A stretch of DNA of 64,000 bases. Origin: Streptomyces pristinaespiralis. GTDB lineage: Bacteria; Actinomycetota; Actinomycetes; Streptomycetales; Streptomycetaceae. Positions 10,150 to 18,409 of this stretch are shown piece after piece. How positions within the stretch are numbered: the stretch's first letter is position 1; every line of letters starts with the position of its first letter. The notes beneath the pieces are model-generated. The model was not told the origin of the DNA, made no database searches, and saw nothing but the letters and a program-made list of their open reading frames with translations. The stretch is taken from NCBI RefSeq assembly GCF_001278075.1, contig NZ_CP011340.1:4402001-4466000 (forward strand), in the 5' to 3' direction. The translations under genes were made by a program, and so were the position numbers.

Positions 10150-10203
10150 GAGGTGGATTCCTCCACAGATCCACGGGGCTCGCTGGTTCGCGACCCCGAA
10201 AGC

Positions 10204-11277
10204 ATGGCAGGCTCTGCTCATTGCGAGCCTGATGTCGAGGAGAGTGAATCCTTGCGGTCCGACGCCAACATCGCGGGACCGATGACCGATCCGGTCCCCG
10301 GTCCCCGTACCGAGTCCGCGGGGGACGATGTTTCACGTGAAACACCGCCCCCCATGGATGACACCCCCATCGGCCGTGCTGCTCAGCTGGCCGTGGAGGC
10401 ACTGGGGCGTGCCGGTGAGGGTCTGCCCCGACCTGAGCAGACACGCATCATGGTCGTTGCCAACCAGAAAGGCGGGGTTGGCAAGACCACCACCACGGTC
10501 AATCTCGCTGCCTCGCTCGCGTTGCACGGCGCGCGCGTTCTGGTGGTCGACCTGGATCCGCAGGGAAACGCTTCCACGGCTCTGGGAATCGATCACCATG
10601 CGGAGGTTCCCTCGATCTATGACGTCCTGGTGGAGAGCAGGCCTCTCGCCGAAGTGGTCCAGCCGGTCCCGGACGTCGAAGGACTCTTCTGCGCCCCCGC
10701 CACCATCGATCTCGCCGGTGCGGAGATCGAGCTGGTGTCGCTGGTGGCGCGGGAGAGCAGACTGCAGCGGGCGATCCAGGCCTATGAGCAGCCGCTGGAC
10801 TACATCCTCATCGACTGTCCGCCGTCGCTGGGCCTGCTGACGGTCAACGCGCTCGTCGCCGGGGCTGAGGTACTGATCCCTATCCAGTGCGAGTACTACG
10901 CACTTGAAGGGCTCGGGCAGTTGCTGCGCAACGTGGACCTGGTCCGCGGCCACCTCAACCCGGCGCTGCACGTCTCGACCATCCTGCTCACGATGTACGA
11001 CGGCAGGACACGCCTTGCCTCGCAGGTCGCGGACGAGGTGCGCAGTCACTTCGGCGAAGAGGTCCTGCGTACGAGCATCCCGCGCTCGGTGCGCATTTCG
11101 GAGGCCCCGAGCTATGGGCAGACGGTGCTGACCTACGATCCAGGTTCCAGCGGTTCCCTGTCGTATCTCGAAGCTGCCCGCGAGATCGCGCTGCGTGGGG
11201 TCGGAGTGCAGTACGACCCGCACCATGCCCAGGTGGGCCAGAACAGCCAGCAGAACATGTCGGAGGGGATCCAGTGA
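10204..11277 (+). CDS. parA: Chromosome partitioning ATPase ParA
   Basis: ParA is a deviant Walker-type ATPase that forms dynamic assemblies and, with ParB-parS complexes, segregates chromosomes, most visibly in sporulating aerial hyphae. The 357-residue protein has a low-complexity N-terminal region to about residue 80, the deviant Walker [22 protein letters not shown], and [15 protein letters not shown]. The ATG at 10204 (MAGSAHCEP) was chosen; the frame stays open upstream through parS 1, so a longer form is possible. It contains parS 2, read in frame as VSRET. The stop overlaps the parB GTG. Confidence 0.94.
   Translation: MAGSAHCEPDVEESESLRSDANIAGPMTDPVPGPRTESAGDDVSRETPPPMDDTPIGRAAQLAVEALGRAGEGLPRPEQTRIMVVANQKGGVGKTTTTVNLAASLALHGARVLVVDLDPQGNASTALGIDHHAEVPSIYDVLVESRPLAEVVQPVPDVEGLFCAPATIDLAGAEIELVSLVARESRLQRAIQAYEQPLDYILIDCPPSLGLLTVNALVAGAEVLIPIQCEYYALEGLGQLLRNVDLVRGHLNPALHVSTILLTMYDGRTRLASQVADEVRSHFGEEVLRTSIPRSVRISEAPSYGQTVLTYDPGSSGSLSYLEAAREIALRGVGVQYDPHHAQVGQNSQQNMSEGIQ
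10330..10343. other. parS: parS site 2 (inside parA)
   Basis: Exact GTTTCACGTGAAAC within the low-complexity N-terminal coding region of parA; the codons read VSRET, so the site constrains the protein. Confidence 0.95.
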
Positions 11278-12374
11278 GCGAGCGACGTAGAGGATTGGGG
11301 CGTGGGCTCGGAGCGCTGATTCCTGCCGCTCCGCAGGAGAAGCAGCCGACCGCGTCGGGAGCGGAGGCCTCTCCGGGGGCCTCCCCTGTGCTGACCGCGG
11401 AGCGAGGGGTGGCGGCGGCCAAGGTCGCCACACTGCCCGCTGCGACGGTCACGCCCCAGGGTGCGGCTCCCGCGCACGAAGAGGACACCGCCGGCACGTC
11501 GGTGAGCGCTCCGGCCGGTGCCCACTTCGCCGAGGTACCGCTCGGAACGATCACGCCCAACCCGCGTCAGCCGCGTGAAGTCTTTGATGAGGACGCCCTC
11601 GCGGAGCTGGTCACCTCCATCAAGGAAGTGGGGCTCCTTCAGCCGGTTGTCGTGCGCCAGTTGGGGCCGGACCGCTACGAGCTCATCATGGGTGAGCGCC
11701 GGTGGAGGGCTTGCAGGGAGGCCGGCCTGGAGCGGATCCCAGCGATCGTCCGGGATACCGATGACGAGAAGCTGCTGCTGGACGCTCTCCTGGAGAACCT
11801 GCACCGGGCCCAGTTGAACCCGCTGGAAGAGGCAGCCGCCTACGACCAGCTGTTGAAGGACTTCAACTGCACCCATGATCAGCTGGCCGACCGGATCGGG
11901 CGGTCTCGCCCGCAGGTGTCCAACACGCTTCGTCTGCTGCGGCTTTCCCCACCCGTCCAGCGGCGGGTCGCCGCAGGAGTGCTCTCCGCCGGGCATGCCC
12001 GAGCTCTGCTCTCCGTGGACGACTCGGATGAGCAGGACCGGCTTGCGCACCGGATCGTCGCGGAGGGCCTGTCGGTCAGGGCCGTCGAAGAGATCGTGAC
12101 GCTGCTGAACTCGAACCCCAAGACCGCGTCCAAGCCGAAGGGCCCTCGGGCCGGCGCGCGTGTGTCCCCGGCGCTGACGGACCTGGCCTCTCGGCTCTCC
12201 GACCGCTTCGAGACGCGGGTGAAGGTCGACCTCGGTCAGAAGAAGGGGAAGATCGTGGTCGAGTTCGCCTCGATGGACGACCTCGAGCGAATCCTGGGCA
12301 CGCTGGCCCCCGGGGAAGGCCGTGTGCTGGAGAAGGGGCTCAGCGAGGGCCCTGCCGCCGACGACGAGGCCTGA
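11274..12374 (+). CDS. parB: Chromosome partitioning protein ParB
   Basis: ParB binds parS and spreads on DNA as a CTP-dependent clamp, organising the origin region. The 366-residue protein starts with the ParA-interacting peptide [14 protein letters not shown]. After a variable linker the N-terminal domain begins at about residue 85 ([21 protein letters not shown]), with the nucleotide-binding motif [12 protein letters not shown] near 140. The helix-turn-helix ([23 protein letters not shown]) is near 200 and a C-terminal dimerisation domain ends the protein. GTG start overlaps the parA stop by 4 bp, so parAB is an operon. Confidence 0.96.
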   Translation: MSERRRGLGRGLGALIPAAPQEKQPTASGAEASPGASPVLTAERGVAAAKVATLPAATVTPQGAAPAHEEDTAGTSVSAPAGAHFAEVPLGTITPNPRQPREVFDEDALAELVTSIKEVGLLQPVVVRQLGPDRYELIMGERRWRACREAGLERIPAIVRDTDDEKLLLDALLENLHRAQLNPLEEAAAYDQLLKDFNCTHDQLADRIGRSRPQVSNTLRLLRLSPPVQRRVAAGVLSAGHARALLSVDDSDEQDRLAHRIVAEGLSVRAVEEIVTLLNSNPKTASKPKGPRAGARVSPALTDLASRLSDRFETRVKVDLGQKKGKIVVEFASMDDLERILGTLAPGEGRVLEKGLSEGPAADDEA

Positions 12375-12406
12375 GTCCCTGCTGCTCGGCGTTGTCGTAG
12401 CCGTCT

Positions 12407-12453
12407 GAAGGGGCGGGTGGTGTTCCGGAGCACGGAACACCACCCGCCCCTTC
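12407..12453 (+). terminator. Strong terminator after parB
   Basis: A perfect 21-bp stem (12407-12427 with 12433-12453) around a 5-nt loop lies 33 bp after the parB stop and is followed by GGCTTGG. No true U-tract is present, but the hairpin is very stable and symmetrical. Confidence 0.85.
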
Positions 12454-12547
12454 GGCTTGGTGCGGTATCCGTGCCAGGGTCGGGTGGATACGATGCGTTC
12501 TGGTATGACGCATCCACCTTGAGCCACTTCGGAAAGAGGGCACGGCC

Positions 12548-12805
12548 ATGCGATCGGTGAGCTGCGGCCAACTGGTGACGGCCGGCCTGGGACTCGGGGC
12601 GGTGAGCGGCTTTGTCAGTAGCTTCCTCCTCGAGCGGAGCAGGCTGGTGGACGCTCGCAGCGCGGCACACGAGGGAAGTGAGGAACAGCCTCCATGGGGC
12701 GTCGGCTCGTACCGCTCACGCTGGACAACCTTTCGGACCTTCCCAAGCGTTGTCGTGCGTGTGTCTTCTGGGAACTTGACCCGGTCAGCGGTGAAGCCGC
12801 AGTAA
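12548..12805 (+). CDS. Possible small membrane-anchored protein (doubtful)
   Basis: An 85-codon frame starts at an ATG preceded by AGAGGGC. The first 48 codons before the GNAT start have strongly G/C third positions, and the N-terminus (LVTAGLGLGAVSGFVSSFLL) looks like a signal anchor. However, the last 112 bp overlap the acetyltransferase gene in another frame, where the sequence reads poorly. I do not recognise a family. It may be a real short gene or a chance frame in the 319-bp parB-GNAT interval (12375-12693), in which I otherwise see only the parB terminator. Confidence 0.25.
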   Translation: MRSVSCGQLVTAGLGLGAVSGFVSSFLLERSRLVDARSAAHEGSEEQPPWGVGSYRSRWTTFRTFPSVVVRVSSGNLTRSAVKPQ

Positions 12806-13311
12806 AGGCCGGAACTCCTGAGCTCGAGAAGGAGGCCTGGATCTCGGCCGTACTCCTCGAGTGGGGTTCCTGCGGTCGAGTGGTCTACGTGGACGAGGTC
12901 CCGGTGGGCTTCGTTGTCTATGCCCCGCCCGCGTACGTACCTCGCTCCACGGCCTTCCCCACGAGCCCTGTGGCGGCGGACGCAGTCCAGCTGATAACCG
13001 CGTGGGTCATGCCCGGCTATCAGGGTCAGGGCCTTGGACGGGTCATCGTCCAGACGGTCGCCAAGGACCTGCTGCGCCGGGGGTTCCGTGCGATCGAGGC
13101 ATTCGGCAATGCGCAGTGGAACGAACCGGCCTGTGTGCTGCCGGCCGACCATCTCCTCGCGGTCGGCTTCAAGACGGTTCGACCGCACCCCACATATCCG
13201 CGTCTGCGGCTGGAGCTGCGCACGACACTCTCCTGGAAGGAAGACGTGGAGCTGGCTCTGGACCGCCTCCTGGGAGCCGTTCAGAAGGAGCCGGCACTGC
13301 GGCCGCTCTGA
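12694..13311 (+). CDS. GNAT-family N-acetyltransferase
   Basis: A 205-residue acetyltransferase of unknown substrate. The acetyl-CoA-binding region of the GNAT fold is seen at about 100-125 (LITAWVMPGYQGQGLGRVIVQ, containing the Q/R-x-x-G-x-G/A pattern). Preceding strands include GRVVYVDEVPVGFVVYAPP. ATG start at 12694. This conserved single gene occupies the parB-trxA interval in Streptomyces. In Mycobacterium the corresponding interval holds cwlM, which is absent here. It converges on trxA over a terminator and parS 3. Confidence 0.85.
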   Translation: MGRRLVPLTLDNLSDLPKRCRACVFWELDPVSGEAAVKAGTPELEKEAWISAVLLEWGSCGRVVYVDEVPVGFVVYAPPAYVPRSTAFPTSPVAADAVQLITAWVMPGYQGQGLGRVIVQTVAKDLLRRGFRAIEAFGNAQWNEPACVLPADHLLAVGFKTVRPHPTYPRLRLELRTTLSWKEDVELALDRLLGAVQKEPALRPL

Positions 13312-13323
13312 CTGCGAACATGA

Positions 13324-13358
13324 GAATGGGCCCATCCCCTGAGGGGATGGGCCCATTC
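13324..13358. terminator. Bidirectional terminator between GNAT gene and trxA
   Basis: A 35-nt perfect inverted repeat (17-nt arms at 13324-13340 and 13342-13358) lies 13 bp after the GNAT stop and ends 3 bp before parS 3. Its symmetry suits both convergent transcripts. Confidence 0.85.
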
Positions 13359-13360
13359 AT

Positions 13361-13374
13361 GTTTCACGTGAAAC
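13361..13374. other. parS: parS site 3
   Basis: Exact GTTTCACGTGAAAC in the convergent GNAT/trxA intergenic region, 14 bp from the trxA stop codon and directly beside the terminator hairpin. Confidence 0.95.
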
Positions 13375-13387
13375 AGCGGAGGCGCTT

Positions 13388-13720
13388 CTACTCTCCGATG
13401 AAGCTCTCAAGGTCGCGGACGATCGCGGCCTTCGGCTTGGCGCCGACGATGGTCTTGGCAACCTCGCCGTTCTGGTAGACGTTCAGCGTCGGGATCGACA
13501 TGACGCCGTACTTGGCTGCGGTGGCCGGGTTCTCGTCGATGTTGAGCTTCACGACCTGGATCTTGTCGCCGTGCTCGGCCGCGATGGCTTCGAGGGACGG
13601 CGCGATCTGGCGGCACGGACCGCACCAGGCGGCCCAGAAGTCCACGAGCACGGGCTTGTCGCTCTTGAGGACCTCCTCCTCGAAGGAGTCATCAGTCACG
13701 TTCTTCAGGGCGCCGGCCAC
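13388..13720 (-). CDS. trxA: Thioredoxin
   Basis: A 110-residue cytoplasmic thioredoxin that reduces protein disulfides using electrons from TrxB. The active site WCGPC is at about residues 32-36 in DFWAAWCGPCRQIAPSLE. The cis-proline segment SIPTLNVYQNG follows. The GTG at 13718-13720 (VAGALKNVTDDSF) gives the usual length. It is 52 bp downstream of trxB and shares its SigR-type promoter. Confidence 0.96.
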   Translation of the reverse strand: MAGALKNVTDDSFEEEVLKSDKPVLVDFWAAWCGPCRQIAPSLEAIAAEHGDKIQVVKLNIDENPATAAKYGVMSIPTLNVYQNGEVAKTIVGAKPKAAIVRDLESFIGE

Positions 13721-13772
13721 GGCGGCCTCCTTACTTCTCTGCGGGGTGTGGGGTGGAGTGGTCCAGGGTGGG

Positions 13773-14747
13773 TCAGACCACGGGGGTCTTCTCCGGCTCG
13801 GCCGCCTTCTCGCTGTCCGAAAGAGCGGCGAGGAAGCGCTCGGCGTCCAGGGCGGCGGCGCAGCCGGTCCCGGCGGCCGTGATGGCCTGGCGGTAGGTGT
13901 GGTCGACCACGTCACCGGCGGCGAAGACTCCGGTGACGTTGGTGCGGGTCGACGGGGCGTCGACCTTCAGGTAGCCCTCGCCGTCCAGTTCGAGCTGTCC
14001 CTTGAACAGCTCGGTCCGGGGGTCGTGGCCCACCGCGATGAACAGACCCGTCACCGCGAGCGGGGACTTCTCGCCCGTCTTGGTGTTGTTCAGGGTCAGG
14101 CCCGAGAGCTTCTGGTCACCGTGGATCTCGGCGACCTCGCTGTCCCAGGCAAAAGAGATCTTCGGGTCGGCGAAGGCACGCTCCTGCATGGCCTTGGACG
14201 CCCGCAGGGTGTCGCGGCGGTGGATGATCGTGACGGACTTGGCGAAGCGGGAGAGGAAGGTGGCTTCTTCCATCGCGGTGTCGCCACCGCCGACGACGGC
14301 GATGTCCTGGTCCTTGAAGAAGAAGCCGTCGCAGGTCGCGCACCAGGAGACACCACGGCCGGAGAGCGCGTCCTCGTTGGGGAGGCCGAGCTTGCGGTGC
14401 TGGGAGCCGGTGGTGACGATCACGGCCTTGGCGCGGTGAACGGTGCCTGCCGTGTCGGTGACGGTCTTGATGTCACCGGTCAGGTCGACGGACACGATGT
14501 CGTCGGGAACGAGCTCGGCCCCGAAGCGCTCGGCCTGGGCGCGCATGTTGTCCATGAGGTCGGGCCCCATGATGCCGTCGCGGAAGCCCGGGAAGTTCTC
14601 CACCTCGGTCGTGTTCATCAGCGCACCGCCGGCGGTGACGGCTCCCTCGAACACCAGCGGCTGGAGCGATGCCCGCGCGGTGTAGAGCGCGGCGGTATAG
14701 CCCGCGGGCCCGGAGCCGATGATGATCACGTTACGGACGTCGCTCAC
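13773..14747 (-). CDS. trxB: Thioredoxin-disulfide reductase
   Basis: A 324-residue NADPH-dependent flavoprotein that reduces thioredoxin. The FAD-binding motif [15 protein letters not shown] is at residues 11-25. The redox centre [11 protein letters not shown] is near 140, the NADPH motif [12 protein letters not shown] near 160, and the C-terminal FAD motif [21 protein letters not shown] near 280. GTG start. A SigR-type promoter lies upstream, so the trxBA operon should respond to thiol-oxidative stress. Confidence 0.96.
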   Translation of the reverse strand: MSDVRNVIIIGSGPAGYTAALYTARASLQPLVFEGAVTAGGALMNTTEVENFPGFRDGIMGPDLMDNMRAQAERFGAELVPDDIVSVDLTGDIKTVTDTAGTVHRAKAVIVTTGSQHRKLGLPNEDALSGRGVSWCATCDGFFFKDQDIAVVGGGDTAMEEATFLSRFAKSVTIIHRRDTLRASKAMQERAFADPKISFAWDSEVAEIHGDQKLSGLTLNNTKTGEKSPLAVTGLFIAVGHDPRTELFKGQLELDGEGYLKVDAPSTRTNVTGVFAAGDVVDHTYRQAITAAGTGCAAALDAERFLAALSDSEKAAEPEKTPVV

Positions 14748-14816
14748 GGGTTTGTTCCTCGTCTCTGCCGACTGCCTACTGCCTACGGGGCGGGTTCATG
14801 GACTCTCACCCCACCC

Positions 14817-14843
14817 AACGGATCCTACGGGGCGTGCATTCCC
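14817..14843 (-). promoter_or_regulatory. SigR-type promoter of trxBA
   Basis: On the minus strand GGGAAT (14838-14843) and GTT (14817-14819) are separated by exactly 18 bp, which is the consensus read by the disulfide-stress sigma factor SigR. The trxB start is about 70 bp further on. SigR control of trxBA is established in S. coelicolor. Confidence 0.85.
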
Positions 14844-14871
14844 GTGAAGCCGGAGCGGCACAGAGGATGTC

Positions 14872-15777
14872 TCAGGGGCGGGGGTAGGACTGTGTGAGGA
14901 GCAGCTCTCCGGGCGAGTTCGCCGCGCGATCCACGCATGCCGCATCGACGACATAGGCCTGGACCTGACTGCTGTCCTTGGTATGTGCCATCAGGACGAG
15001 GTAGGCGTTGACGCCTTCGTACGTGCCCCGCTCAGCCGCGATGGGGTTGTCGGACCGCCCGGTTCCCTGCTGAATGCAGGCCGGCACCGCGGCGTCCGGA
15101 GCGTCCTTGGGTGACATTGTGGCGGGACCGCTGTCGAGGGAAGGCGCCCTTTCGATCCTGGGCTCGGCCTCCTGTGTCGGTCCGGCCGCCAGCAGCGACT
15201 GAACGCGACTGCCGATGGTGCTACCGGAGAACTCCGCGCTGTCACGCGCCGCGGAGCTCACACTCGTCTCCTTCTTGGCAGCCGAGGAGTCGTTGGCGGA
15301 ATTCGTCTGGGCCGACTGGAGGAACATCACCCCGACGCCTACTGCGGCGGCCCCGAACACGGCACCGAGGACGGCGCCGCGCCGACGACGTGCCCGGACG
15401 TTTCGTCCCGGCCCGGTCGCAGCGCGGGGGTGTCCCGCCGGTCGGACGGCAGGCGACGCAGTCTCTGCAGCCGAGGAGCGGGGCACTGTTTCACGTGAAA
15501 CATGATCTCGCTCTTCTGGCGCCGTGGCTTCGAGGAGAGCCTCTGCGGCCAGAGCCGCGTCGATTCGGCCCGCGATGTCGGCGGGCATGCGTGGAGGCCC
15601 CGGCAGGGTGCCCAGCAGGCCACGGATATCTTCGAGAGACGTCCGCACGTCGGCGCACAGCGGACAGTCGTCGAGGTGGCGGCGTACCTCGGCCGTGCGT
15701 GCGGGCGGAAGAAGGCCTTCGGTGAGGTCGGAGATTTCCGAGACGTGCGGGTGCTCAGTCGTGTCGGCCGATGTCAC
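14872..15777 (-). CDS. Zinc-finger (ZAS-like) membrane anti-sigma factor for SigM
   Basis: A 301-residue regulator predicted to hold SigM inactive. The N-terminal H-x3-C-x2-C motif (RRHLDDCPLCADV, about residue 34-45) is the ZAS signature. A linker to about 125 includes HVSRET, encoded by parS 4. One membrane helix is at about 135-153 (GAVLGAVFGAAAVGVGVMFL). The C-terminal part is outside the membrane and contains two cysteines (VPACIQQG and DAACVDRA) that could form a disulfide. The GTG start overlaps the sigM stop as GTGA, the usual coupling for sigma/anti-sigma pairs. Confidence 0.88.
   Translation of the reverse strand: MTSADTTEHPHVSEISDLTEGLLPPARTAEVRRHLDDCPLCADVRTSLEDIRGLLGTLPGPPRMPADIAGRIDAALAAEALLEATAPEERDHVSRETVPRSSAAETASPAVRPAGHPRAATGPGRNVRARRRRGAVLGAVFGAAAVGVGVMFLQSAQTNSANDSSAAKKETSVSSAARDSAEFSGSTIGSRVQSLLAAGPTQEAEPRIERAPSLDSGPATMSPKDAPDAAVPACIQQGTGRSDNPIAAERGTYEGVNAYLVLMAHTKDSSQVQAYVVDAACVDRAANSPGELLLTQSYPRP
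15488..15501. other. parS: parS site 4 (inside the anti-sigma gene)
   Basis: Exact GTTTCACGTGAAAC inside the linker-coding part of the anti-sigma gene, read there in frame as VSRET. Confidence 0.95.
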
Positions 15778-16478
15778 GCTCGCCCACCTCCGCCCTTCAC
15801 TGCCGCAGGGTCACTCGGCCCTGTCTCGCTTGGTCCCGACGCCGGTGGGACGGATGTCCCCGGCGTCCGGTTCCTTCCCATGGGGAGGTCGGTGTTATCC
15901 CCGGCCTGACCACGCAGATGCGCGAGCATGGGCAGGAGACGGGCCCGGCCCCGGGCACAACGGCTCTTCACCGTTCCCGTGGGGACATCCAGCAGGCGCG
16001 CGGCTTCGGCGACGGGGTAACCCTGCATGTCGACGAGGACCAGCGCCGCGCGCTGGTCCACCGGAAGTTTCGTCAGGGCGGCCAGGAGCTCCCGGTGGAG
16101 ATCATGGCGCTCGGCGGGAGCCTCTGCCGACTCGTGCGGCTCCAGGAGCTGCTCCAGGCGCTCCGTGTCGTCCACGGGCGAGGTCCTGCGTGAGGCGGCC
16201 TTCCGGGCGCGGTCCAGGCAGGCATTGACCGTGATGCGGTGCAGCCACGTCGTGACGGCCGACTGACCGCGGAAGGTGTGTGCCGCGCGGAAGGCCGACA
16301 CAAGAGCGTCCTGCACCGCGTCGGCGGCTTCCTCACGATCCCCCAATGTGCGCAGAGCCACGGCCCACAGCCTGTCGCGATGGCGACGCACGAGCTCGCC
16401 GAAGGCGTCCGGGTCCCCGTCGACGTGGCGTGCCAGCAGATCCTGGTCGCTTACGTCTCCGAGTGTCGCGTCGTCCAA
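15774..16478 (-). CDS. sigM: ECF RNA polymerase sigma factor SigM
   Basis: An ECF sigma factor with region 2 (DAFGELVRRHRDRLWAVALRTLGDREEAADAVQDALVSAFR) and region 4 (LPVDQRAALVLVDMQGYPVAEAARLLDVPTGTVKSRCARGRARL), ending in a Pro/Ser-rich tail. Its place next to a ZAS anti-sigma and trxBA matches sigM of Mycobacterium and Streptomyces. A TTG at 16478 is preferred because GGAGGGGG lies 7 bp before it; an ATG at 16496 is in frame but has its purine stretch only 2 bp away. It follows the pseudokinase gene closely and is probably co-transcribed with it. Confidence 0.9.
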   Translation of the reverse strand: MDDATLGDVSDQDLLARHVDGDPDAFGELVRRHRDRLWAVALRTLGDREEAADAVQDALVSAFRAAHTFRGQSAVTTWLHRITVNACLDRARKAASRRTSPVDDTERLEQLLEPHESAEAPAERHDLHRELLAALTKLPVDQRAALVLVDMQGYPVAEAARLLDVPTGTVKSRCARGRARLLPMLAHLRGQAGDNTDLPMGRNRTPGTSVPPASGPSETGPSDPAAVKGGGGRA

Positions 16479-16506
16479 CGGTGAGCCCCCTCCCATTGCC
16501 TCCGTG

Positions 16507-18261
16507 TCAGCCGGTGAAGGCGACGTCCGTGATGCCCTGCTTGTAGCCCGGGTCGCTGTACTCGTCCTGCGGTGAGTACGGCATCGCCGTCATCCAGATC
16601 AGCACGTACCGGCTCTTCACCGGCTGCTTCGCGGTCACCTTCAGCGTGGAATCGCTGGTACGGCCGGTTGCGATCTGCTTCATGGAGCCGACCGGACCGG
16701 ACGGAGACAGCGAATCCACGGCGTAGACGCTGATGGTGGTGTGGTCTCCGCCGTAGCGCAACGCTATGGACGCGCCGGCGATGTCTTTGTCGGAACCGAG
16801 GTCGTAGACGATGCCGACGCCCTGCTTCACGGACGGCACGAGATCCGGTCCGTCGAAGTAGCTCCGGCTCCGCCAATAGGTGGTGCTGTCGGAGTCATGA
16901 GTGGCCCCGACGTTGTTCGCGTTCTGCGGCGCCCCGTCCGGTGCGTACTCCTGGGCGTCCTGGATGGCCAGAGGCACAGGTGCGGCCGGCTTGTCGCCGT
17001 CCTGGTTCGTGGTCTCGGTCTCCGAGGTCCCGGGCTCCTCCGAGCCGTTGCGGTTGTCCAGCAACTTGTCGGCGACCTGCCAGCTACCGAGTCCGAGAGC
17101 GGCAATGAGGAGTGCCGATACGGCCCACTTGAGGGCCTTGCCCGTGCGGGTCTGCAGGGGCGGAGGCGGGGTCGGCGTCGGCTGGGTGGCACCGGCGCCC
17201 GGCATGGCCGCGGGGCGGGCGTAGTTGCCCTGCTGATAGGTGGTGCGCTGGTACTCGGGCGGAGCCGTGAAGGCCGGCTCCGGCGGTCGGATGCGCGGCA
17301 TCGCAGCGACGGCCTTGGCCAGTTCGTCCGGCGTCGTGCAGGGCGGTTCCTGGCGTGATGCGGTGGCACCGTCGTTGACCAGGGCCCGCATCGCCAGCTC
17401 GGACAGACCCCGATGGACGCCGGCCCGCACCTGGTCGGGAGCGACCAGGCCGACTCCCTTGGGCAGGCCGGTGAGTCCGTACGCGTCGTTCTCGTACGGC
17501 CAGCGCTGTGTCAGGGCCGCGTACAGGAGGGCGCCGATTGCCTCCGTGTCGGTGCGCTGGGGGCCGTCGACGGAGATGCCGCGCAGGGCGGCGTTCACCG
17601 CCAGTCCGCGGATCCGGTACTGCCCTGTCGACGTTCGCAGCACGGCACCGGGAGTGAGCCTCAGGTGGGCGAGTCCCTCCCGGTGGGCGGCGGCCATGGC
17701 CTGGGAGAGCTGGTCGACGAGTTGGTACGCGTCGTGCGGCTCGAACGGGCCGGCGGCCAGGAGAGCGGTCAGCTCGACGGCGTCCGGCAGCCACTCGTGC
17801 ACGACGTAGACGAGGTCGTTCTCCTCGACCGCGTCGAGAACCTGGACGAACCGGGGGTCGCCGAGGAGGGCCGAGGACCGGGCGGCCGCCAGGACCGAGC
17901 GTGCTCGGGGGTGGTCGGCCGGAAGGATGTGCACGCCGACCGCGCGCCGGAGTTTCTCGTCCATGGCGCGCCAACTGCTGAAACCGTCCAGACGGGTGAC
18001 GCACTCCTCGAGCCGATAGCGTCTGGCGAGCTTGTGGCCGCTGTGAAGGTCGGGCGTCGAGTAGGACGGTTCGCCGCCCTGCCGTTCGCCGTCCCTTTCG
18101 AGCGCGGTCTCTTCCTCCGCGCTTTGAGAGCCCGCTGCCGGAGACTCTGCCGCCTGGGTGTCTGCCGCCCCGTCGGTCGTGGCCTTGCCCGCCTTCGCGG
18201 TCAGCGGTTCGTCCCCGCCGTTGTCGGCCACGTCGACGGCAGCCGTGCTACGTTCCGCCAC
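16507..18261 (-). CDS. Membrane pseudokinase with C-terminal discoidin-like domain (MurJ partner)
   Basis: About 584 residues. The first 80 are acidic and disordered. A Ser/Thr-kinase-like fold (about 80-330) lacks the catalytic residues: the VAIK lysine position reads VGVHIL, the HRD loop reads HLRLTP and the DFG position reads IRGLAV. A Pro-rich stretch, one membrane helix (about 375-392, WAVSALLIAALGLGSWQV) and an external domain ending with a F5/8-type beta-sandwich pattern (NNVGATHDSDSTTYWRSRSY) follow. In Mycobacterium a similar pseudokinase is fused to MviN; here it lies just downstream of murJ. A GTG at 18261 was chosen; the frame stays open to 18321. Confidence 0.87.
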   Translation of the reverse strand: MAERSTAAVDVADNGGDEPLTAKAGKATTDGAADTQAAESPAAGSQSAEEETALERDGERQGGEPSYSTPDLHSGHKLARRYRLEECVTRLDGFSSWRAMDEKLRRAVGVHILPADHPRARSVLAAARSSALLGDPRFVQVLDAVEENDLVYVVHEWLPDAVELTALLAAGPFEPHDAYQLVDQLSQAMAAAHREGLAHLRLTPGAVLRTSTGQYRIRGLAVNAALRGISVDGPQRTDTEAIGALLYAALTQRWPYENDAYGLTGLPKGVGLVAPDQVRAGVHRGLSELAMRALVNDGATASRQEPPCTTPDELAKAVAAMPRIRPPEPAFTAPPEYQRTTYQQGNYARPAAMPGAGATQPTPTPPPPLQTRTGKALKWAVSALLIAALGLGSWQVADKLLDNRNGSEEPGTSETETTNQDGDKPAAPVPLAIQDAQEYAPDGAPQNANNVGATHDSDSTTYWRSRSYFDGPDLVPSVKQGVGIVYDLGSDKDIAGASIALRYGGDHTTISVYAVDSLSPSGPVGSMKQIATGRTSDSTLKVTAKQPVKSRYVLIWMTAMPYSPQDEYSDPGYKQGITDVAFTG

Positions 18262-18409
18262 CGTCGTTCCTGCCTCCCCATCCGTTGCGCCATGTCCAAC
18301 AGCCATGCCAATTGTGCCCACAGTCCGACGCTATGCACGACACACGGCGTCCGACGATGGTTGTGCGGAACCGGCCCGCAGCCGACCGTCGGCGTCCTTC
18401 TGACGACGT

